A stretch of DNA of 5,298 nt, taken from the NCBI GenBank assembly GCA_037144095.1, contig JBAWXL010000298.1, positions 1-5,298 on the forward strand, read 5' to 3'. Origin of the DNA: CAIXTV01 sp037144095. Lineage in GTDB: Bacteria > Bacteroidota > Bacteroidia > Bacteroidales > CAIXTV01. Of the stretch, positions 1-5,298 are shown piece by piece. Below the pieces are notes generated by a model. The model was not told where the DNA came from. It did no database searches and saw nothing but the letters and a program-made list of their open reading frames with translations. Every line of letters begins with the position of its first letter. Within the stretch, counting starts at the first letter, position 1. A program made the translations under genes and the position numbers.

Positions 1-1692
1 AACAACGGAGCAATATTTGTTCAGGCAATATGTGATTATCCTTTGGTTGAAGCGATAAAACAAAATGTTGTAAAATCCCCGGTTTTGCCAGACGAGGCTT
101 CACGACAAAAAATAGTTGAAAAAGAAAGTGCTGATTTTGTTGAACGATACAAAGATTTTATTCAATTGGGTTATTTGGAATGGGAAAAGCAATATGAGGA
201 ATTGAAAACTCAAAAAACTCCTATCTTGTTTATAATGACAATGAATACAAAGGAAGCTGATCTGGCTGCTGAATTTTTAGAAAGCAATTATCCATTGATG
301 AAAAATGCAGTCCTTGTAATTCACACAAATAACTCAGGCGAAATAAAAGAAAGTACATCAACAAAGAGAGATAAAGAAGAATTAGAAATTTTGCGTAAAG
401 CTGCTGATGATATCGACAAAGATATTTCGCCTTATAAGGCAGTTGTTTCTGTGCTTATGTTGCGTGAAGGTTGGGATGTTAAAAATGTAACTACCATTGT
501 GGGATTGCGACCATATAATTCAGATGCTGATATATTACCTGAACAAACATTGGGCAGGGGGTTACGAAAGATGTTCTCTTTAGAGCAACATGAAGAATTG
601 GTTGTAGTGGGGACAAGAGGCTTCTTGGAAATTGTTGAAAAACTTCAAAATGAAGGAGTAGAATTCCAGTATAGCCCAATGGGAAAAGGGACTAAAGGAA
701 AATCGCCAGTTATTATTGAAGTGGATCATGATAATAAGAATAAAAATCTTAAAGATTTAGATATTCCCTTACCTCTCATGAGTCCAAGGATATATCGTGA
801 ATTTAAGAAATTGGAATTGATTGATGTCGGTACATTTAAAAATGAAAAAGTAAGCTTTAAAAACTATACTCCTGACGAACTAAAGGAAATTATTTTCAAC
901 GATATTGATGGAGATTTCTCGCACAAAACTATTTTTAAAGATAGTATTCCTGATTATCGCAATGTAATAGGTTTTTTCACTTCAGTTATTCTAAAAGAAA
1001 GTCGTTTGGTAAGTGGCTTTAATATTCTTTACCCAAAAGTAGAGAGTTTTATAAAGTACTATCTTTTTACAAAAGAGATTGAATTGTCTGACCCACAAAG
1101 CATGCGCAATCTTTCTGAATTGAGACCTAAAGAATTAATAAAAAGCACATTTAAAAAGGCAATTGATGATTTGACCGTTACTGATAAAGGCACAGCAGAA
1201 GTTAAGAATTTCATTTCATTGATAATGACTAAGCCTAAAGTTGCCGAAAATCAAGCTTTTTTAGTGCCAAAAAAATCTGTTTTTAATAAAATTATTGGCG
1301 ACAATCCTTTTGAGTTAGAATTAGCTTCTTTTCTTGAAACACGTTTCAATGATGTTACTGCCTTTGCCAAAAATACTATGGGTGAAGGAGGCGTTAATTT
1401 TAAAATAGAATATCAGGCAAAGGATGGAAATATTCGTGAATATTTTCCTGATTTCTTTGTGAAAACGGCCCCAAATACCTTTTATATATTGGAGACCAAA
1501 GGTCGTGAGGATTTGGATGATATCAGGAAAATTCAGCGTCTAATTACATGGTGTAATGATATTAATGCAATACAAAAATTATATACCTACACCCCTGTTT
1601 ATGTAAAACAAGAAAAATGGGATAAAGTGAAAGAAAATATTAGTACTTTTGCTGATGTAGTATATATTTTCAAAGCAACTATTGAAAAATAA
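1..1692 (+). CDS. res: Type III-like restriction enzyme Res subunit, C-terminal part (5' end outside window)
   Basis: This is the restriction subunit of a type III-like R-M system: an ATP-driven DNA translocase and nuclease that works in complex with Mod. Frame 1 is open from base 1 to the TAA at 1690, giving 563 visible codons. The true start, Walker A and DExx motifs lie upstream; type III Res proteins usually have about 900-1000 residues. Numbering visible codons, the second RecA-like helicase domain has the strand PILFIMTMNT (74-83), motif V LREGWDV (154-160) and motif VI QTLGRGLR (182-189). A middle domain follows, then a C-terminal PD-(D/E)xK nuclease: a helix with FELE (437-440), then PD at 483-484 and ExK at 498-500 (ILETKG). 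D484, E498 and K500 are the expected catalytic residues, so the nuclease looks intact. The next gene starts 14 nt after the stop, and mod lies two genes downstream. A generic DEAD/DEAH helicase-nuclease label is the alternative; linkage to a Mod-type methyltransferase favours Res. Confidence 0.93.
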   Translation, partial: NNGAIFVQAICDYPLVEAIKQNVVKSPVLPDEASRQKIVEKESADFVERYKDFIQLGYLEWEKQYEELKTQKTPILFIMTMNTKEADLAAEFLESNYPLMKNAVLVIHTNNSGEIKESTSTKRDKEELEILRKAADDIDKDISPYKAVVSVLMLREGWDVKNVTTIVGLRPYNSDADILPEQTLGRGLRKMFSLEQHEELVVVGTRGFLEIVEKLQNEGVEFQYSPMGKGTKGKSPVIIEVDHDNKNKNLKDLDIPLPLMSPRIYREFKKLELIDVGTFKNEKVSFKNYTPDELKEIIFNDIDGDFSHKTIFKDSIPDYRNVIGFFTSVILKESRLVSGFNILYPKVESFIKYYLFTKEIELSDPQSMRNLSELRPKELIKSTFKKAIDDLTVTDKGTAEVKNFISLIMTKPKVAENQAFLVPKKSVFNKIIGDNPFELELASFLETRFNDVTAFAKNTMGEGGVNFKIEYQAKDGNIREYFPDFFVKTAPNTFYILETKGREDLDDIRKIQRLITWCNDINAIQKLYTYTPVYVKQEKWDKVKENISTFADVVYIFKATIEK

Positions 1693-1706
1693 AAAATTAA
1701 GTAACA

Positions 1707-2891
1707 ATGTCAGAAAAGGCACATATAACTCCCAAGGTACTTAAATGGGCAAGAGAATCTGCAAAGATGACATTGGAAGCTGCTGCTTCAAAGATTCCTA
1801 ATCTCACTGCTGAAAAATTGGCTGAATGGGAAGATGAAAATTCATCAAGTCAACCTACTATCAGCCAGGCTGAAAAACTTGCCAAGACTTATAAACGACC
1901 ATTTTCACTATTCTTTTTGCCTGACATACCTTTCGATTTTATGCCCTTACAGGATTACAGAAGGAAAACGGCTAAACCATTGGGCACCGCATCAGTTTTT
2001 ATTATTAGGGAAATACAACAAAAACAAGCCTGGATAAGAGATGTTTTTGAAGAAAATAACGAATCGCCATTGCCATTTGTGGGTCGTTTTTCCATTAAGG
2101 ATAATCCAGCTATGGTGGCAAAGGATATACTCGACACCTTGCAAATTATTCCTGCAAATTATTCCAAATCAAACCCTATCCTCGAATGGATAAGTAAAGC
2201 AGAAGCAAAGGGTATTTTTGTTTCGAGGACTAGCTTTATAAATACACGTCTTAAATTAGACAGCGATGAATTTCAGGGTTTCGCAATTGCTGATACTTTT
2301 GCCCCATTTATTTTCATTAATTCCCGCGAATTTAAAGCCCCTCAACTCTTCTCATTTGTGCATGAATTAGCTCATATTTGGATTGCTCAGTCGGGAGTGT
2401 CAAATGAAATTGATCCTGAATTAAAACATAAAGATAAAATGCATCCTGTAGAATTATTTTGCAACCAGGTTGCAGCTAATGCATTGATGCCAGAAGAGAT
2501 AATGAATGAAATCAAAGCAGAGGCATTCACTAACCAATACGAAGTTTATAAAGCTGCAAAAATAATAGGTGTCAGTTCCTTTGCATTTCTTGTAAGGGCA
2601 TTTAACTTAAATAAAATTTCTCCTGCAAAATATCATCAATTAAAAGTTGAAGCTGAAAAGGCATATAATGAATTCGTAAAGAAAGATGAAGAAAGAAAGT
2701 TAAAGCAAAAACTCGAAAAGAAAGGATTTGCTGATCATTATCTTTTATTACTCAACAAAAATGGGCGATTGTTTACTCAAATAGTTTTAGATGCTTTTCG
2801 TGGAGGTACAATTCAGCCAAGTCAGGCAAGCAATTTGCTCAACACCCAAATAAATAATTTCCCTAAGCTCGAAAACTATATTTACGGATGA
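1707..2891 (+). CDS. Xre-family HTH protein fused to ImmA/IrrE-type zinc metallopeptidase (probable antitoxin/regulator)
   Basis: A complete 394-residue cytoplasmic protein. Residues about 8-70 form an Xre/Cro-type helix-turn-helix (key pieces LKWARESAKMTLEAAASKI, LAEWED, then AEKLAKTYKRPFSLFFLP), predicted to bind DNA. Residues about 85-290 form an ImmA/IrrE-type zinc peptidase: H219-E-L-A-H223 is the HExxH site and E249 in ELFCNQVAANALMP is the likely third zinc ligand, so the protease looks active. A charged, probably coiled helix (about 314-342) leads to a C-terminal tail (353-389, beginning GRLFTQIVLDAF) typical of members encoded beside DUF4411 proteins, from family memory. Relatives such as ImmA cleave a repressor in response to stress. 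The ATG at 1707 is chosen because the HTH begins at once; no strong ribosome site is visible, as is common in Bacteroidota. Its stop overlaps the PIN gene start by 4 nt. An antitoxin or sensor-regulator role is inferred from that pairing; the cleavage target is unknown. Confidence 0.93.
   Translation: MSEKAHITPKVLKWARESAKMTLEAAASKIPNLTAEKLAEWEDENSSSQPTISQAEKLAKTYKRPFSLFFLPDIPFDFMPLQDYRRKTAKPLGTASVFIIREIQQKQAWIRDVFEENNESPLPFVGRFSIKDNPAMVAKDILDTLQIIPANYSKSNPILEWISKAEAKGIFVSRTSFINTRLKLDSDEFQGFAIADTFAPFIFINSREFKAPQLFSFVHELAHIWIAQSGVSNEIDPELKHKDKMHPVELFCNQVAANALMPEEIMNEIKAEAFTNQYEVYKAAKIIGVSSFAFLVRAFNLNKISPAKYHQLKVEAEKAYNEFVKKDEERKLKQKLEKKGFADHYLLLLNKNGRLFTQIVLDAFRGGTIQPSQASNLLNTQINNFPKLENYIYG
2888..2891 (+). 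other. ATGA stop-start overlap coupling the HTH-peptidase and PIN genes
   Basis: The TGA of the HTH-peptidase gene (2889-2891) overlaps the ATG of the PIN gene (2888-2890). No clear ribosome binding site precedes this ATG (the upstream bases are AT-rich, ending tttacgg), so translation of the PIN protein probably depends on ribosomes finishing the upstream gene. This arrangement would make the putative antitoxin before the toxin and keep their amounts linked. The overlap is seen directly; coupling is inferred. Confidence 0.8.
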
Positions 2892-3397
2892 GTTCATTAT
2901 TCACCTCATATTGTCTCGACACCAATGTGCTGATTCAAGCTTGGAATACATATTATTCACCCAAATTCTGTCCCGACTATTGGAAGGTGCTAGACGAATT
3001 GGGAGAACAGGGAATAATCTTTCTTCCTAAAATAGTGAATGATGAAATCATTAAAGTTGATGATAATCTGGCAGCATGGATTAAGAACAGCAAAATTAAA
3101 ATTCACCCTATCAATACTGAAGTCACCGAATGTTTAAAGAAAATAAATATAATAAACACCGACCATAAATACCTTGTTTCTGAAAATGGCAAACACTCAA
3201 TTGCCGACCCTTGGGTAATCGCTCACGCAATGGAACAAAATGCTATTGTTGTTACTAAAGAAATAAAGGATGCAATTACAAAACCCACGAAAATTAAAAT
3301 ACCTCATGTTTGTCACAATATGAATGTGCGATGGATTGATGATTTTCAGATGATAGATGAATTGAACATTCAATTCTCTTGCCATATTCACAACTAA
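2888..3397 (+). CDS. DUF4411 family PIN-like nuclease (probable toxin)
   Basis: A complete 169-residue protein with the look of a PIN-domain ribonuclease of the DUF4411 type. PIN nucleases use clustered acidic residues to hold metal ions and cut RNA, and many are toxins of type II toxin-antitoxin pairs. Visible signature: CLDTNVLI at 9-16 with D11 and N13, then E53 in the NDEI segment, D107 in IADPWVIAHA, and E125 in VVTKE, where many PIN proteins have an aspartate. These give a full acidic set. There is no signal peptide or membrane segment. The ATG is fixed by the overlap with the upstream stop (ATGA, 2888-2891) and by the first PIN strand starting a few residues later. The partner is the upstream HTH-peptidase; such pairs recur in genomes, from family memory. 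The stop is 15 nt before the mod start and in the same frame. The family call is firm; RNase and toxin activity are inferred. Confidence 0.9.
   Translation: MSSLFTSYCLDTNVLIQAWNTYYSPKFCPDYWKVLDELGEQGIIFLPKIVNDEIIKVDDNLAAWIKNSKIKIHPINTEVTECLKKINIINTDHKYLVSENGKHSIADPWVIAHAMEQNAIVVTKEIKDAITKPTKIKIPHVCHNMNVRWIDDFQMIDELNIQFSCHIHN
3359..3376. repeat. Perfect 8+2+8 inverted repeat upstream of mod (possible operator)
   Basis: The sequence gaattgaa-ca-ttcaattc is a perfect palindrome with 8-bp arms and a 2-bp centre. It lies in the last codons of the PIN gene, with its end 36 nt before the mod ATG. Its size and symmetry fit a dimeric HTH operator, and an Xre-type protein is encoded two genes upstream. 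It is AT-rich, and one or two such repeats are expected by chance in a window this long, so the regulatory reading is weak. A second copy was not found before the HTH gene. Confidence 0.3.
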
Positions 3398-3412
3398 GAA
3401 ATTCTAATTTTA

Positions 3413-5298
3413 ATGAATTTGAACGATACCGATAAAGCCAATATCATTGACCTTATCAAAGCAGGCAAAAAACTGCCCAAAGAATACATCTATAAACTCT
3501 TTGCCGATGAAGAAGATGTTTTCCTTTTCTGGAACGGACGTAAAGAAGATGTGACTAATGTTGCCCTGCCATTTCATAGCATAGAACATATTGACGAACC
3601 TCGAAAGGAAGCTCAAAAAGAAGGAAAAACTTTTGAAATGTTCGACCAAAGAGGCAGGCAACTAAAAGGCTGGACAAATAAATTGATATGGGGCGACAAC
3701 AAACTTATTCTTTCTTCTCTTGCAAATGGACCTTTAAGAGCAGAAATTGAAAATGAAGGTGGCCTCAAATTAATTTTTACTGATCCTCCGTTTGCTGTTG
3801 GTGCTGATTTTGGATTTGAAATTGAAATTAATGGAGAAACCACAGAAAAGAAACAAAATATTATTGAGGAAATTGCTTATCGGGACACATGGGGTAAAGG
3901 AATTTCATCATATTTATCGATGATGTATGACCGTTTAAAACTCATGTATAATCTTTTGGAAAAGAATGGAGTAATTTATGTACATTGTGATTGGAGGGTT
4001 AGTTTTTATTTAAGATTTCTCCTTGATGATATTTTTCTTTCTTCTAATTTTAGAAATGAAATTGCTTGGTGCTATACTGGTGCATCTCAAGCTAAAACAA
4101 GATTTATTCAAAAACATGATACAATTATTGTCTATTCAAAAGGCGATAACCCTATTTTTAATTGGCAAGAAGTGGCAATTCCATATTCAGAAGAAACTGT
4201 TGCAAGAACGGGTAGAGGTGCTGGTTCAACTGGTCTATATGGTGCTAATGAAGCCGAGAGCAAACATCAAAATAGATTAAAAATTGAAGGAAAAATACCG
4301 GAGGATTGGTGGACTGATATTTTTAGATTACAAGGTAATGGACTTGAAACTCTTGGTTATCCAACTCAAAAACCTGAAGCACTTTTAGAACGAATCATTA
4401 AAGCCAGCAGTAATGAAGGTGATTTATGTGCTGATTTCTTTGGTGGAAGCGGGACTTTAGCTGCTGTAGCAGAGAAATTTGGAAGGAAATGGATAAGCTG
4501 TGATTTGGGTAGGTTTGCTATTCACACCCAACGTAAACGCTTAATAGGTGTGCAACGTGAAATGCAGGCAGCAGGAAAAGATTTTCGTGCTTTTGAAGTA
4601 CTCAACCTTGGTAAATATGAACGACAGTTTTTTATTGATGACTTAACAAATGGCGATTTAACAGCTAAAGAAAATTTATATGTAGACATTATTTTAGAAG
4701 CCTACAAAGCCAAACGTATAGAAGGGCACAGCACCTTGCATGGTAGCAAAGTGGGTAGGTTTATTCATGTAGGTCCTTTGGATGTACCCGTAACGCAAAG
4801 CCGATTATTGGATATTTTTGAAGAATGCAAACAGAAACTTTATACACAAGTTGATGTGTTGGGTTTTGAATTTGAAATGGGTTTAACGCCTCAGTTTATT
4901 CAGGAATTAAAAGAAAAAGGGGTTTCGATTACCCTCAAATATATTCCTAAAGAAGTTTTCGATAAACGAGCAGTTGATAAAGGACAAGCCCGCTTTTTTG
5001 ATGTGGCTTACCTTAATGCAGAAGTAACAACTAAAGGGAAAACCATTGTGATAGAACTGACCGATTTTGTTACGCATTACACGCAGGATGATATTGAATC
5101 CATACAACAATCGATGCGGGCAGGCAGCAAAGTAATCATTGAAAATGGACATATTATTAAAATAGAAAAGGACAAAAACGGCATCATCAACCGCACCCTA
5201 CTTACCCAAAACTGGTACGATTGGATAGACTATTGGGCAATAGATTTATTGATTATGCACAATTATACCAGAGCGACATACTTTGGCGTGCTCAATGT
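3413..5298 (+). CDS. mod: Type III-like Mod subunit, beta-class site-specific DNA adenine methyltransferase (3' end outside window)
   Basis: This is the modification and specificity subunit, predicted to transfer a methyl group from SAM to adenine N6 in its recognition site and to recruit Res. Frame 2 is open from the ATG at 3413 to the window end, 628 codons with no stop, so the gene continues. The start fits the family: an N-terminal region with IIDLIKAGKKLPKEYIYKLF, then WNGRK and IEHIDEPRKE. NKLIWGDN (89-96) precedes motif IV DPPF (124-127); IYVHCDWR (188-195) and WCYTGAS follow. The probable target-recognition region is about 244-300. TQKPEALLERII (motif X, from 318) and DFFGGSGT (motif I, 341-348) come next. 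DPPF before the SAM motif defines the beta class seen in EcoP15I-type Mod. LNLGKYERQFF begins a C-terminal region (about 400 onward) ending at IDYWAIDL, typical of Mod proteins near 800-900 residues, from memory. N4-cytosine methylation is possible, since DPPF does not exclude it, but family resemblance favours N6-adenine. Confidence 0.93.
   Translation, partial: MNLNDTDKANIIDLIKAGKKLPKEYIYKLFADEEDVFLFWNGRKEDVTNVALPFHSIEHIDEPRKEAQKEGKTFEMFDQRGRQLKGWTNKLIWGDNKLILSSLANGPLRAEIENEGGLKLIFTDPPFAVGADFGFEIEINGETTEKKQNIIEEIAYRDTWGKGISSYLSMMYDRLKLMYNLLEKNGVIYVHCDWRVSFYLRFLLDDIFLSSNFRNEIAWCYTGASQAKTRFIQKHDTIIVYSKGDNPIFNWQEVAIPYSEETVARTGRGAGSTGLYGANEAESKHQNRLKIEGKIPEDWWTDIFRLQGNGLETLGYPTQKPEALLERIIKASSNEGDLCADFFGGSGTLAAVAEKFGRKWISCDLGRFAIHTQRKRLIGVQREMQAAGKDFRAFEVLNLGKYERQFFIDDLTNGDLTAKENLYVDIILEAYKAKRIEGHSTLHGSKVGRFIHVGPLDVPVTQSRLLDIFEECKQKLYTQVDVLGFEFEMGLTPQFIQELKEKGVSITLKYIPKEVFDKRAVDKGQARFFDVAYLNAEVTTKGKTIVIELTDFVTHYTQDDIESIQQSMRAGSKVIIENGHIIKIEKDKNGIINRTLLTQNWYDWIDYWAIDLLIMHNYTRATYFGVLN

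Noticed and set aside
43..45. TTG at 43 as a start codon for the restriction subunit
   Set aside because: The frame is open to base 1 and the helicase front half is missing, so the gene simply begins upstream of the window.
1269..1275. Run of seven A in res as a phase-variation tract
   Set aside because: Too short and unremarkable in such AT-rich DNA; the frame is intact. No longer simple repeats were seen in res or mod.
1648..1670. Bacteroidota-type promoter (TTTG ... TAnnTTTG) before the HTH-peptidase gene
   Set aside because: TTTG at 1648 and TATATTTT at 1663 are only 11 bp apart instead of about 19-23, and the last base does not match. An internal promoter remains possible but is not supported.
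3398..3412. Terminator or separate transcription unit boundary before mod
   Set aside because: Only 15 AT-rich bases separate the genes, with no GC-rich hairpin and T-tract. The nearby palindrome has weak AT arms and is not followed by a T run.
3197..3843. Minus-strand open frames of 60-85 codons across the PIN and mod genes
   Set aside because: They lie opposite well-supported coding sequence, have no recognisable domains and overlap one another; shadows. The same applies to minus-strand frames at 491-679, 1955-2137 and 4907-5152.
4023..4280. Plus-strand 85-codon frame inside mod, and a similar one at 1834-2037 inside the peptidase gene
   Set aside because: Both are out-of-frame with strongly supported genes and show no domain features. 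A frameshift in mod was considered, but frame 2 translates without interruption through all motifs.
4506..4762. Direct repeat tgggtaggttt at 4506-4516 and 4752-4762
   Set aside because: Both copies encode similar GRF-containing peptides that fit the Mod family at each place; best explained by codon coincidence.

Overview
The window is one co-directional, tightly packed plus-strand block of four genes with almost no non-coding DNA. AT-rich sequence, no clear Shine-Dalgarno motif at any start, and the protein families present all suggest a member of the Bacteroidota. This is an inference; nothing in the window fixes the genus. Both ends cut through genes: the first has no start here and the last has no stop.

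Layout: (1) 1-1692, the C-terminal part of a type III-type restriction subunit (Res), with helicase motifs V and VI followed by a PD-(D/E)xK nuclease domain. (2) 1707-2891, an Xre-type helix-turn-helix protein fused to an ImmA/IrrE-type zinc protease (HELAH). (3) 2888-3397, a small PIN-like nuclease of the DUF4411 type, overlapping gene 2 by ATGA. (4) 3413-5298 and beyond, a beta-class DNA adenine methyltransferase (Mod) with DPPF before the glycine-rich SAM motif. Gene gaps are 14 nt, -4 nt and 15 nt, so an operon is very likely.

Working model: genes 1 and 4 form a type III-like restriction-modification system. Mod supplies sequence recognition and host protection; Res supplies ATP-driven translocation and cleavage. 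Genes 2 and 3 look like a toxin-antitoxin pair: PIN nuclease toxin, and HTH-protease antitoxin or regulator. They sit between the two R-M subunits, and the order is res then mod, opposite to the classical mod-res order. The most interesting idea is that the pair guards or regulates the R-M system. A perfect 8+2+8 palindrome ends 36 nt before the mod start and is a possible, unproven operator. No RNA genes, insertion sequences, CRISPR arrays, terminators or convincing internal promoters were seen, and no stretch over 300 bases lacks a gene.
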